Assembly: GCA_963824105.1 (NCBI GenBank) | Contig: CAWGNN010000006.1 | Coordinates: 449,360-513,359 of the forward strand | DNA: 64,000 nt | Direction: 5' to 3' | DNA from: CAWDVB01 sp963824105 | GTDB lineage: Bacteria > Actinomycetota > Actinomycetes > Propionibacteriales > Nocardioidaceae | Shown: positions 1 through 9,500 of the stretch, one piece after another | Position numbering within the stretch: position 1 is the stretch's first letter | Layout: the number at the start of each line of letters is the position of its first letter | Made by a program: the position numbers and the translations under genes | Notes under the pieces: model-generated | The model's database searches: none | What the model saw: the letters and a program-made list of their open reading frames with translations, nothing else | What the model was told of the DNA's origin: nothing

Positions 1-346
1 CCTTCTCGTTGCGAGATGAGGCGACGACCTCGGCGTTGCAGAGCACCAAGGTGCCGTGGTGCGACCGGGTCTTGGGGTGCTGGCCGACATCGACACAGAA
101 GACCTTCACACCGGCACCGACCTGAGGCGCCGCAAGGCCGACACAGCCCGGAGAGACCCGCATGGTGGCAACCAGGTCCGCGGCGAGCCGAACGATCTCC
201 GGGGCAGTGGGGTCGACGGTCGCTCCGTCCTCACTCAACACGGTCGCCGGCGCGGTCACCACCTCCAGGACGGCGCCCGGCACGCCGAGATCATCCTCCG
301 ACCATCGGCCGACGACGTCGTCGACCCAGGTCTGCGCGTCGCTCAC
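1..346 (-). CDS. def: Peptide deformylase, 3' part outside window
   Basis: Removes the formyl group from the N-terminal methionine of new proteins in the cytoplasm. The first 115 residues are present. The conserved first deformylase motif is visible as GCVGLAAPQVG, about residues 69-79, preceded by an acidic N-terminal helix region. The Cys and HExxH metal-binding motifs would lie beyond base 1, so catalytic integrity cannot be judged. The GTG start at 346 overlaps the stop of the upstream ACT-domain gene (GTGA), which fixes the start and suggests translational coupling. Confidence 0.9.
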   Translation of the reverse strand, partial: MSDAQTWVDDVVGRWSEDDLGVPGAVLEVVTAPATVLSEDGATVDPTAPEIVRLAADLVATMRVSPGCVGLAAPQVGAGVKVFCVDVGQHPKTRSHHGTLVLCNAEVVASSRNEK

Positions 347-861
347 AGCTCCGCGGTCTCGGCGGGGGCGAGCGTGACCCGGACGCCGAGATCGGCGGCC
401 ACGCCGGAGAGCGACTCGACCAAGGCGTCGGGATCGGCGGCGACCGGCAGGTCGATCTCCGCGATGAGCAGATAGAGGTCCCCGGCGAGCCGGGTGGTCA
501 GGTCGGTGACGTTGCCACCGACGGCGGCGACCTGGGAGACGACTGCCGACACGATGCCAGGCCGGTCTCCGCCATGGACGGTGAGGACGTATCCGGCGCC
601 GGTGGCTGCGGAGAGCTGCTCCGCGACGATGTCGCGGACCTCGACGGTGAGAGTGCCGTCCCCGGTCAGCGGGGCCAGCGCGGACTCGATCTGCTCGGCG
701 CTCGCCGTACCTTCGCAGATCAGCATCATCGCGAAGTGGCCGCGGAGCAGGGTCATCGTGCTGTCCTCGAGGTTGAGCCCGAGGTCGGCGAGGGCGCGGG
801 TCGTCTCGGCGATGATGCCGGGCCGGTCATGTCCAAGGACGGTGATGGCGTGCTGGGTCAC
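343..861 (-). CDS. Tandem ACT-domain protein, GcvR-like
   Basis: A 172-residue protein made of two ACT domains, about residues 5-75 and 90-165. Each begins with the ligand-binding pattern HDRPGI or GGDRPGI. This layout matches the GcvR / ACT-regulator family that senses amino acids, usually glycine. No DNA-binding domain is visible, so it probably acts through a partner or as a free sensor. It starts with GTG 5 bp after the uracil-DNA glycosylase gene and overlaps def by 4 bp, so the three are likely co-transcribed. The specific ligand is not readable from the sequence. Confidence 0.8.
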   Translation of the reverse strand: MTQHAITVLGHDRPGIIAETTRALADLGLNLEDSTMTLLRGHFAMMLICEGTASAEQIESALAPLTGDGTLTVEVRDIVAEQLSAATGAGYVLTVHGGDRPGIVSAVVSQVAAVGGNVTDLTTRLAGDLYLLIAEIDLPVAADPDALVESLSGVAADLGVRVTLAPAETAEL

Positions 862-866
862 GCCGG

Positions 867-1700
867 TCAGTCTTCCACCGTGCCAGCGATCTCAGCCGCA
901 CGTCTCAGGACCTCGTCGAGCATCGGCTCGGTGAGTCGCCCGGTGAACGTGTTCTGCTGGCTCGGATGGAAGCAGCCGAGGATCGTGGCCCCTCCGAGTC
1001 CGGCCTCGGCTCCGTGGCCGAAGCGGGGCTTGGGCTTGGGGATGGCGTAGCCGAGTGTCCTGAGGGTCCGCCAGGTGGCGTCCCAGGCGAAGGAGCCCAG
1101 ACACACCACCGTGCGCACGGTCGGCATGACCAGCTCGAACTCACGCTCCAGCCACGGCGCGCAGGTGTCGCGCTCCGCCGTCGTGGGCTTGTTGACCGGG
1201 GGCGCGCAGCGCACGGCTGCGATCATCCGCGCCCCGATCAGGCGCTGCCCGTCGCCGGCGTGCTCCGAGGTTGCCTGCGTCGCCAGGCCGACGCGGTGCA
1301 GCGAGGCGAAAAGCCAGTCGCCGCTGCGATCGCCGGTGAAGACCCGACCGGTGCGGTTGCCGCCGTTCGCGGCCGGTGCGAGCCCGACGATGAGCACACG
1401 CGGCTCCGGCTCCCCCCACCCCGCGATCGGGCGCCCCCAGTACGGCTGGTCGGCGAACGAGGCCCGCTTCTCCACCGACGAGCGCTCCCGCCACTCGACC
1501 AGGCGAGGGCAGGCGCGGCAGACCGTGACCCGGGCATCGAGGTCGGGCAGCGACGCGTCCGCGGCGAGCTTGCGGACCAGAGCAGGTGTGCGAGCGATCG
1601 GCGTACTCGGATCCGCCGGGTCGTCGGGCCACCCCTCCCCCGGGGGCACCGGCGAAGCGAACAGTCCCCCGGTCACCGGGTGCGGAAGCAACTCGCTCAT
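867..1700 (-). CDS. Type-5 uracil-DNA glycosylase (UdgB family)
   Basis: Excises uracil and other deaminated bases from DNA in base excision repair. The 277-residue protein has Fe-S cluster cysteines starting at C61-x2-C64 and further Cys in RCAPP and CAPW. It has the motif GLAPAANGGNRTGR (about 106-119) and the C-terminal motif GCFHPSQQNTFTGRLT. The GLAPA form, without the Glu of family-4 enzymes, points to family 5 (UdgB). It follows the DUF501-Ppx gene by 43 bp and precedes the ACT gene by 5 bp on the same strand. The family call is firm; the substrate range is inferred from the family. Confidence 0.88.
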   Translation of the reverse strand: MSELLPHPVTGGLFASPVPPGEGWPDDPADPSTPIARTPALVRKLAADASLPDLDARVTVCRACPRLVEWRERSSVEKRASFADQPYWGRPIAGWGEPEPRVLIVGLAPAANGGNRTGRVFTGDRSGDWLFASLHRVGLATQATSEHAGDGQRLIGARMIAAVRCAPPVNKPTTAERDTCAPWLEREFELVMPTVRTVVCLGSFAWDATWRTLRTLGYAIPKPKPRFGHGAEAGLGGATILGCFHPSQQNTFTGRLTEPMLDEVLRRAAEIAGTVED

Positions 1701-1743
1701 CGAGCCGTCAACCTCGCCGCGAGACGCTGCCGGAAAGCCCCCA

Positions 1744-3225
1744 TCAGTGACGGGCCACCAGGGACCAGGCGATGCCGTCCAGGATGTCGCTCTCGGACAC
1801 CAGAAGGGCAGGAACGGAATCGGGGATACGGGCCAGGATGCGGTCGAGGATGAGGCCTCCCGCTCCGATCACGTCGGCCCGCCCCGGATGCACGAAACCG
1901 AGACGACGGCGCTCGGAGACGGACATCCCCAGGATCCGCTCGACCGCGGCATGCACGTCGTCGCGAGGGAGCCGGGCGTGGTGAATCCGCACCCGGTCGT
2001 ACTCCGGCAGATCGAGCACCATCGCCGCCATCGTCGTGATCGTCCCCGCCACCCCGATCACGGTCGCGGCAGTGGAGATGTCGACGCCGAGGCCGGGCAG
2101 AGTGTCGAGGGCGGCGTCGATCTCGGCTGTGGCCGACGCGACCTGCTCGGCGGTGGGAGGGTCACCATGCAGGTGCCGCTCGGTCATCCGGACCGAGCCG
2201 ATGTCCATCGAATGGGCCGCCGTGACGCCGTGCCGAGCGTCGCCGAGGATCAGCTCGGTGGAGCCCCCGCCGATGTCCACCACGAGCACCGGCGCAGGCA
2301 GGTCGGTCCAGTCGCGGGTGGCTCCGTCGAAGGAGAGCGCCGCCTCCTCCGACCCGGGGATGACCTCCGGCGTGACCCCCAGGCGCTGCTCGACTCCCGC
2401 CACGAAGACATCGGAGTTCTCGGCGTCACGGGCAGCCGAGGTGGCGCAGAAGCGGAGTCCCGCCAGGTGGTAGTCGGCGAAGATCGAGGCATACTCGTCG
2501 ATCGCCGCGAACGCCCGTTGCAGCGCCTCGTCGGCCAGCCGTCCGGTCTTGTCGACGCCCTGTCCCAGCCGGACCATCCGGGTGGCACGCACGACCTCCA
2601 CCGCCTCGCCGGTCGCCACGTCCAGGTCGGTCACGAGCAGCTTGATCGTGTTGGTCCCGCAGTCGATCGCCCCCACCCGGACCGATCCGGGCCGGGACTC
2701 CCCGACGTCGGCCACTCGCACCAACGCGGCCCGATCGAGCCCGGACCCTCCGACGCAGGGCCCTTCGGACCAGTAGGCACCGATCCGCGCCAGCGCCTCG
2801 TCACCCAGCGGGTTCACCCCCGGACCTTGGACCAGCGACTGACCGACCAGCGCGTGCAGGCACTTGACCCGGTCAGGCATGCCGCCGGCGGAGATGCCTT
2901 CGATCTCGGGGACCTGGCCGAGCCCGGACCGGTAGGCGAGATAGGACTCGTGCGCCTCCCGGTAGGCATCGGACAGCTCGGGATCGGTGGCCAGCCGGTC
3001 GCTCATCTCCTGCATGAGGCCGGAGCCCTCGAGCGTTCCGATCAGGGAAGCGGCCCGGGGACAGGTCAGGTAGAAGGTAGTGGGGAACGGCGTCCCGTCC
3101 GGAAGTCGCGGCTCGGTGACCACCACGTCCGGGTTGCCACACGGGCAACGGTGGCCGACGGCGATCACGCCTCGCGGGACCCGGCCCAGCTGCTCCTCGA
3201 CGGCGGCGAGGTCGGCGGGGTCCAC
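1744..3225 (-). CDS. DUF501 / Ppx-GppA exopolyphosphatase fusion
   Basis: A 493-residue open frame joining two normally separate neighbours. Residues 1 to about 170 are a DUF501 domain (HRCPCG and LPDGTPFPT motifs). From about residue 184 a full-length Ppx/GppA phosphatase of about 310 residues follows, with GAIDCGTNTIKLL and the phosphate-binding loop VVDIGGGSTELILG. Such enzymes cut polyphosphate or ppGpp's pentaphosphate. The start is the GTG 3 bp after the ftsB stop, where the protein begins MDPADLAAV as in DUF501 proteins. No stop codon separates the halves; GTG codons near the junction (for example 2676-2674) could still allow separate initiation. DUF501 function is unknown. Confidence 0.85.
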   Translation of the reverse strand: MDPADLAAVEEQLGRVPRGVIAVGHRCPCGNPDVVVTEPRLPDGTPFPTTFYLTCPRAASLIGTLEGSGLMQEMSDRLATDPELSDAYREAHESYLAYRSGLGQVPEIEGISAGGMPDRVKCLHALVGQSLVQGPGVNPLGDEALARIGAYWSEGPCVGGSGLDRAALVRVADVGESRPGSVRVGAIDCGTNTIKLLVTDLDVATGEAVEVVRATRMVRLGQGVDKTGRLADEALQRAFAAIDEYASIFADYHLAGLRFCATSAARDAENSDVFVAGVEQRLGVTPEVIPGSEEAALSFDGATRDWTDLPAPVLVVDIGGGSTELILGDARHGVTAAHSMDIGSVRMTERHLHGDPPTAEQVASATAEIDAALDTLPGLGVDISTAATVIGVAGTITTMAAMVLDLPEYDRVRIHHARLPRDDVHAAVERILGMSVSERRRLGFVHPGRADVIGAGGLILDRILARIPDSVPALLVSESDILDGIAWSLVARH

Positions 3226-3227
3226 CC

Positions 3228-3827
3228 TCAATTCGACCCACCCAGCACCGAGTCGGTGGGCTCCCCGGCGATCACCACACTCTCCCAGGCGGTGCTCCAC
3301 CAGCCTTGGCCCCCGGAGCCGACGAACGCGGTCGAGGCGGGGAGGCTGTCGACCGGGTCCAGCGGTTTGCCGTCCCGACCGATGACCTGAAATCCGGTGT
3401 CGCCGGGCATGACGTACATCAGCCGCGCCCGTGCTTGAGCACGCACGTACGCCGGGTCTTTCCAGCGAGCCTTGTCCTTCTGCAGGGCCGCGATCTCCGC
3501 CTGCCGCTGAGAGATCTGGCTCTGCAACGAGCGGACCTGCTCACGCTGCTGCAGGTAGGCCTTGAAGCTCGTGGCGTAGGACATGACGAGGATCGCCACC
3601 ACCGCCAACAGGACCACCGCGCGGCCGGTGAACTTGGCCCGGCCGCGGCCGGGCCCCCGCGACGAGCGCGGGCGGCCGCCGGTGGTTCCGGGACGCGAGC
3701 CGGGACGCGCGTCCGCCTGAGAGGTGGCCGCGCCGGCTCGCCCGCCCTTACGACTCGTGGTGCGCCCGCGCGAGGAGTCCGGACGGCGGGCGGACCCGCC
3801 GCGCGATCCGGAGCTGCGCGAGGCCAC
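3228..3827 (-). CDS. ftsB: Septum formation initiator, FtsB/DivIC family
   Basis: Division protein expected to bridge early and late divisome components at the membrane. The 199-residue protein has a long Arg/Gly/Ser-rich cytoplasmic N-terminus (1-65), one membrane helix (about 66-88) and a coiled coil (about 88-122). The extracytoplasmic part contains YVRAQARARLMYVMPGD, the FtsB/DivIC signature. The GTG start at 3827 lies 5 bp after the enolase stop. An open frame continues much further upstream but only as an antisense reading of eno. It sits in the conserved actinobacterial order eno-ftsB-DUF501-ppx. Confidence 0.88.
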   Translation of the reverse strand: MASRSSGSRGGSARRPDSSRGRTTSRKGGRAGAATSQADARPGSRPGTTGGRPRSSRGPGRGRAKFTGRAVVLLAVVAILVMSYATSFKAYLQQREQVRSLQSQISQRQAEIAALQKDKARWKDPAYVRAQARARLMYVMPGDTGFQVIGRDGKPLDPVDSLPASTAFVGSGGQGWWSTAWESVVIAGEPTDSVLGGSN

Positions 3828-3832
3828 CGGGA

Positions 3833-5110
3833 TCAGCCTTGGAACCGCGGGAAGGCCGAGCGCCCGGCGTACCGTGCGGCGTCGTCGAGCTCCTCCTCGA
3901 TCCGCAGGAGCTGGTTGTACTTGGCCACGCGCTCGGACCGGGCCGGGGCTCCGCTCTTGATCTGCCCCACGTTCGTGGCGACGACGAAGTCGGCGATGGT
4001 GGTGTCCTCGGTCTCCCCGGACCGGTGGCTGACCATGCAGGTGAAGCCGCTGCGGTGGGCCAGTTCGACCGCGTCCAGGGTCTCGGTCAGCGAGCCGATC
4101 TGGTTGAGCTTCACCAGAAGCGAGTTGGCCGTCCCCTCCTTGATGCCACGGGACAGCTGCGTGGGGTTGGTGACGAAGATGTCGTCGCCGACGATCTGCA
4201 CCTTCTCGCCGAGTGCCGCGGTCATCGCGGCGAAGCCGGCCCAGTCCGCCTCGTCGAGCGGGTCCTCCAGCGACACGATCGGGTAGGAGTCGACCAGATC
4301 CGCGTAGTAGGCGTGCATCTGATCCGAGGTGCGCGTCTGGCCCTCGAACTGGTAGGCGCCGTCGGAGAAGAACGACGACGCGGCGGCATCCACGGCGAGC
4401 GCGACGTCGACTCCCGGCCGGAGCCCCGCCTTCTCGATCGCTCCGACGATGAGATCCAACGCCTCCCGGTTGGACGCCAGGTCTGGAGCGAATCCGCCCT
4501 CGTCGCCGAGCCCGGTGCTCAGTCCCCTCTCCTTCAGGACCGCCTTGAGCGCGTGGTAGACCTCCGCGCCGTAGCGGAACGCCTCGCGGAAGGACGGAGC
4601 ACCGATCGGCGCGATCATGAACTCCTGGATGTCCACGCCGTTGTCGGCATGGGCGCCACCGTTGAGGATGTTCATGCACGGCACCGGGAGCAGGTGCGCG
4701 TTCGGGCCGCCGAGGTAACGGAAGAGCGGCAGGTCCGCCGACTCCGCGGCGGCCTTGGCGACGGCCAGCGAGACCCCGAGGATCGCGTTGGCACCGAGGT
4801 TCGCCTTGTTGGGAGTTCCGTCCAGGTCGAGCATCGCCTGGTCGATCAGCCGCTGCTCGGAGGCCTCGGCGCCGATCAGCTCCGGGGCGATGACGTCGAG
4901 GACGGCACTGATCGCCTTCTCGACCCCCTTGCCGCCGTAGCGCGCACCACCGTCACGCAGCTCGACCGCCTCGAGGGCGCCGGTCGACGCGCCCGACGGG
5001 ACTGCCGCCCTGGCGACCGCTCCGTCTTCGAGCAGCACCTCCACCTCTACGGTCGGGTTGCCTCGCGAGTCCAGAATCTCGCGAGCAGTGAAGGCTTCGA
5101 TCGCAGCCAC
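3833..5110 (-). CDS. eno: Enolase
   Basis: Glycolytic enzyme converting 2-phosphoglycerate to phosphoenolpyruvate in the cytoplasm. The 425-residue length is normal. The N-terminus AREILDSRGNPTVEVEV, the loop SGASTG, the metal-binding region (SLEDPLDEADW, GDDIFVTN) and the active-site stretch KLNQIGSLTETL are all present. The late motif MVSHRSGETEDTTIADFVV is also intact. Translation starts at GTG 5110. It leads the eno-ftsB-DUF501/ppx group and is separated from mazG by 92 bp, where its own promoter may lie. Confidence 0.97.
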   Translation of the reverse strand: MAAIEAFTAREILDSRGNPTVEVEVLLEDGAVARAAVPSGASTGALEAVELRDGGARYGGKGVEKAISAVLDVIAPELIGAEASEQRLIDQAMLDLDGTPNKANLGANAILGVSLAVAKAAAESADLPLFRYLGGPNAHLLPVPCMNILNGGAHADNGVDIQEFMIAPIGAPSFREAFRYGAEVYHALKAVLKERGLSTGLGDEGGFAPDLASNREALDLIVGAIEKAGLRPGVDVALAVDAAASSFFSDGAYQFEGQTRTSDQMHAYYADLVDSYPIVSLEDPLDEADWAGFAAMTAALGEKVQIVGDDIFVTNPTQLSRGIKEGTANSLLVKLNQIGSLTETLDAVELAHRSGFTCMVSHRSGETEDTTIADFVVATNVGQIKSGAPARSERVAKYNQLLRIEEELDDAARYAGRSAFPRFQG

Positions 5111-5202
5111 GGCATGCTCCTCGGTGGGGAAGTTTCGGACGTCTCCAGCCTAACCGCGGCAGGGCATCCGGCCGGGAGCGGCTCGCGGCGCCCGGCCCGG
5201 AC

Positions 5203-5922
5203 TCACTCGGCGATGAGCCGCCGTACGGCGTCGCGGAGCTCCTGCTCCGGGTCGAGCCCCTCCCGACGCGCCTCCCGGACCAGGTCGAGCAGTCGCTCCC
5301 CGATCGGGCTCGTGGTGGTCGAGGAGGCCGGTCCGCCGGTCGTCTGGAGACCAGTGGGCTCGGGTTCCCCGGGCTCCTGCCCGGCGTTCCCCTGCCCGAT
5401 CTTGTCCATGCCAGCCATTTCCAGACCGGCCTTCTCCAGACCGGCCTTCTCCAGGCGGGACAGGGTCTTGTCGGCCAGCAGCAGAGCCGGCAGCGTCGCC
5501 GGTATCCCCTCGAAGACCGAGGTGCGCTGCTTCTCGGCCGCCTTCAGGGCCTCCCAGTTGCGGTCCACTTCCGCGGCGTCGGCCACCTCCAGCCCGGCGA
5601 AGACGTGCGGGTGTCGGTAGACGAGCTTGTCGACGATGCCGCGTGCGACGTCCTCGATGTCGAAGCCGCGCTCAGGGTCCTCCGACGCGATCCGGGCCTG
5701 GAAGTAGACCTGGAGGAGGAGGTCGCCGAGCTCCTCACGCAGGTGCTCGTAGTCGTCGTTGTCGATCGCCTCCAGAACCTCGTGGGCCTCCTCGAGGAGG
5801 TACTTGGTCAGGCTGCGATGGGTCTGCTCCCGGTCCCACGGACACCCGGTCCGCAGTCGGTCCATGACCTCGACGAACTCCAGCAGCGCCGAGGTCTCGG
5901 GAGGGGTCCGCGGGTCAGCCAC
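5203..5922 (-). CDS. mazG: MazG-family nucleoside triphosphate pyrophosphohydrolase
   Basis: Hydrolyses NTPs or dNTPs to monophosphates, a housecleaning role. The 239-residue protein has one MazG domain (about 10-135) with CPWDREQTH, the EEAHE helix and EELGDLLLQVYF metal-binding helices. The GTG start at 5922 gives VADPRTPPETSALLEF and overlaps the lipoprotein stop by 8 bp. The C-terminal part carries an unusual low-complexity insert built on EKAGLEKAGLEMAGMDK followed by a Gly/Pro/Thr-rich linker. A final helix (GERLLDLVREARREG) follows. The insert corresponds to 15-bp direct DNA repeats near 5415-5460. Confidence 0.9.
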   Translation of the reverse strand: MADPRTPPETSALLEFVEVMDRLRTGCPWDREQTHRSLTKYLLEEAHEVLEAIDNDDYEHLREELGDLLLQVYFQARIASEDPERGFDIEDVARGIVDKLVYRHPHVFAGLEVADAAEVDRNWEALKAAEKQRTSVFEGIPATLPALLLADKTLSRLEKAGLEKAGLEMAGMDKIGQGNAGQEPGEPEPTGLQTTGGPASSTTTSPIGERLLDLVREARREGLDPEQELRDAVRRLIAE

Positions 5923-6559
5923 ACGTCCCGAAGAACGGAAGGTCTGCTGTGTAGCTCGCGGCGCTGGTGTTGTCCGCGGCGACCGCCGCGGCCGAGACCG
6001 GCACCGACAGCGAGCCACTACCGATCTTCACCGAACCGTTCGTCCACTGGCCGAAACGCGGGTCGACCGCCACCGGGATCCCGGAGGCGAGCATCAGGGT
6101 CGAGCCCTCGGTCAGGCTGGTGCTGTCGGTGGGCTGCTGACCCTTCGCGGTCAGCGACTTGCTCCCGAGGTCGACCAGCATCAACTGGCCCTTCACGTAG
6201 TCCTCAACGATCTTCTGGAAGGCGGGGCGGTAGCTCTCGGCCACCGTGGTGACCATCGATTGCGCGGAGGCCAACTCCGAGTCGAGGCGGGTGGTGTCGT
6301 AGGTGGCGTTCTGGGCCTCACCGAACTGGGTGCTCATTGCCGTCACCACCAGGACGTCCAGGGCGGTGTTGCGGGCAGTGACCGTCGCCCGGGTGGCTCC
6401 GCTCGCCTGGCAGAGTGCCGAGGCGAAGTCGTCCACCTGCTTGATCGTGATGGAGTCCTGCCCCACGGTCGCCGCCACACCAGGGCCACCGGCAGCACAG
6501 CCGGACAACACCAGCGCGGACGACGCAACGAGGACGGCGATCGAACGAACGCGGACCAC
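5915..6559 (-). CDS. Secreted lipoprotein, SurA-N-like
   Basis: A 214-residue lipoprotein. The signal sequence ends in a lipobox LSGC near residue 20, so it should be anchored on the outer face of the membrane. The mature part begins GVAATVGQDSITIKQVDDF, resembling the N-terminal segment of SurA/PrsA-type chaperones, but no peptidyl-prolyl isomerase domain follows. It starts with GTG 6559, with AAGGAG about 11 nt upstream, and is placed between mfd and mazG. A folding or chaperone role is only suggested by weak resemblance; function is not established. Confidence 0.8.
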   Translation of the reverse strand: MVRVRSIAVLVASSALVLSGCAAGGPGVAATVGQDSITIKQVDDFASALCQASGATRATVTARNTALDVLVVTAMSTQFGEAQNATYDTTRLDSELASAQSMVTTVAESYRPAFQKIVEDYVKGQLMLVDLGSKSLTAKGQQPTDSTSLTEGSTLMLASGIPVAVDPRFGQWTNGSVKIGSGSLSVPVSAAAVAADNTSAASYTADLPFFGTCG

Positions 6560-6576
6560 GGACGAGCTCCTTGAGG

Positions 6577-9500
6577 TCAGGCCGGGCTGGAACCGGCGAG
6601 AACGGCCTGGATCACCATACGCGCCCAGTCCAGGAGCGCGGCATCCCGGATGGGTTGTCCGCCCACCACGGCGGTGGACGGCCGGGGCACCAGGACGGTG
6701 TGGGTGCCAGGTTTGACCACGCTACCGGGGTGCAGCCGATTGAGTCGCACGACCTGAGAGTCCTGTAGGTCGACCGGCGCGAACCGGACGTACTTGCCCT
6801 GGATGGTCACGTCGGTCAGGCCGCTGCGACGGACCAGCCCGCGAAACCGAGCCACGTCCATCAGGCTGGCGACGGCCAGCGGCGGGTCGCCGTAGCGGTC
6901 GCGCATCTCGTCGGCGAGCAGCTCGACGTCCTCGTCGGTGCGCACCTCGGCCAGCCGTCGGTACATCTCCAGCCGCAGCCGCTCGCTCGGGACGTAGTCG
7001 TGCGGAAGGTGGGCATCCACCGGAAGCTCGATTCGGACCTCGGGCTGCTCCTGCGGGCCATCACCGCGGTACTCGGCGACCGCCTCGCCGACCATCCGGA
7101 CGTACAGATCGAAGCCGACGTCGGCGATGTGGCCGCTCTGCTCGCCGCCGAGCAGGTTGCCCGCGCCACGGATCTCCAGGTCCTTCATCGCGATCGCCAT
7201 GCCTCCGCCCAGGTCGGAGTGCTGGGCCAGCGTCGCGAGTCGTTCGTGGGCGGTCTCGGTCAACGGCTTGTCGGTCGGGTAGAGGAAGTAGGCATAGGCA
7301 CGCTCCCGGCCGCGGCCGACCCGACCCCGCAGCTGGTGCAGCTGCGACAGGCCGAGCATGTCGGCCCGCTCGATGATCAGGGTGTTGGCGTTGGGCACGT
7401 CGAGCCCGGACTCGACGATCGTGGTGCAGACCAGGACGTCGAAGCGCTTCTCCCAGAAGTCGACCATCACCTGCTCGAGCTGGTGCTCTCCCATCTGCCC
7501 GTGAGCCGTGGTGATCCGCGCCTCCGGGACCAGCTCGCGCAGTCGAGCCGCTGCCTTCTCGATCGACTGCACCCGGTTGTGGATGAAGAAGACCTGGCCC
7601 TCCCGCAGCAGCTCGCGGCGGAGCGCGGCGACGATCTGCCTGTCGTCGTACCCGCCGACGTAGGTGAGCACCGGATGGCGCTCCTCCGGCGGGGTGGTGA
7701 TCGTCGACATCTCCCGGATGCCGGTGATGGCCATCTCCAAGGTGCGCGGAATGGGCGTCGCCGACATCGCGAGCACGTCGACCGCGGTCCGCAGCCGCTT
7801 GAGCTGCTCCTTGTGCTCGACGCCGAAGCGTTGTTCCTCGTCGACGATCACCAGTCCGAGATCCTTGAACCGGATGTCGGGGTTGAGCAGGCGGTGGGTG
7901 CCGATGACGAGGTCGATGCTGCCGGCAGCCAGCCCGTCGATGGTCGCCTTGGCTTCCTTGTCGGTCTGGAACCGCGAGAGCGCCTTGAGGTTCACGGGGA
8001 ACCCGGCCATCCGCTCGGTGAAGGTCGAGAAGTGCTGCTGCACCAGCAGCGTCGTCGGGACGAGGACGGCGACCTGCTTGCCCTCCTGCACCGCTTTGAA
8101 CGCCGCACGCACCGCGATCTCCGTCTTGCCGTAGCCGACGTCGCCGCAGACAAGTCGGTCCATCGGCACCTCGTGCTCCATGTCGCGCTTGACCTCGTCG
8201 ACCGTGGTCAGCTGATCCGGCGTCTCGATGAAGGGGAAGGCGTCCTCCAGCTCACGCTGCCAGGGCGAGTCCGGGCCGAAGGCGTGACCCTTGGTGGCCT
8301 GCCGCGCGGCGTAGAGCTTGATCAGCTCCGCGGCGATCTCGCGGACGGCCTTGCGTGCCCGGCCCTTGCGGGCGGCCCAGTCACCGCCACCGAGCCGGTC
8401 CAGGCTGGGCTGCTCCCCGCCGACGTACCGGGTGATGGCGTCGAGCTGGTCGGTCGGGACGTAAAGCCGGTCCGGCGGGGCGCCGCGCTTGCTGGAGCCG
8501 TACTCGAGCACGAGGTACTCGCGCACCGCGCCCTGGACGGTTCGTTGGGTCATCTCGACGTACCGACCCACGCCGTGCTGCTCGTGCACGACGAAGTCGC
8601 CGGCTCGCAACTCGAGTGGGTCGATCTGCTTCTTGCGACGCGCCGGCATCCGGCGGGCGTCCCGCATCGACGACCGCTGACCGGCGATGTCGTCACCGGT
8701 CAGCACTGCGAAGGTGCCCGAGTCGTCGAGGAGGCCATGCTCCAACCGGGCTGTGGTCAGCACCGCGACGCCGGTCTCGAGGTCGGAGGCGTGATCAATC
8801 GACTCGACCACACGGCAGGGCACGTCGGCGTCCTTGAGCACCTCCGCGAAACGCTGGGCCGGGCCGTGGCCCTCGTGCAGCAGGACCACCCGGCGTCCCT
8901 CGCTCAGCCAGGTCCGCACGTCGGCGACCACCCGGTCGACGTCGCCGTGATAGCCGTCCACAGTGGTGAAGCCGAGCTCCCGCATCCCCTCGTCCTCGGC
9001 GTCCGGATCGAGCCCGAAGGGCGAGACCGTCCACCAGGGGACGCCTCTGCCCACGGAATGCAGCCGGACATCGCCCAGCTCGTGGTACGCCGCCGCCCCC
9101 AGGTCGATCGGCGCGCTGCCCCCTCCCGCGGCTGCCGCCCAGGACGCCTGCAGGAACTCCTCACTCGTCGCCACCAGATCGTGCGCCCGGCTGCGCACCC
9201 GCTCCGGGTCGAGAAGGAGGATGTGGGTCTGGGAGGGGAGCAGGTCGACCAGCATCTCCATCTCGCCGACGAGCACTGGTGCGAGCGACTCCATCCCCTC
9301 GACGGCGTGCCCCTCGGCGATCCGGCCGAGGATGTCGGCCAGCTCAGGGTGGCCGTCGGCCAGCAACCTGGCTCGGGCGCGCACCTCGTCGGTAAGCAGG
9401 AGTTCCCGGCACGGCGGAGCCCACAGGCGCTCGACCGGCTCGAGTGACCGCTGGTCGGCCACCGAGAACGACCGGATCTCCTCGATCTCGTCGCCGAAGA

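Noticed and set aside
1075..3390. Plus-strand open frame of 771 residues over the DUF501-Ppx gene
   Set aside because: It lies opposite clear uracil-glycosylase and Ppx coding sequence and has biased, repetitive composition.
7000..9447. Long plus-strand open frame over mfd (815 residues)
   Set aside because: It is antisense to mfd, whose domains and motifs are complete. Long antisense frames are expected in GC-rich DNA, and the product has no recognisable motif.
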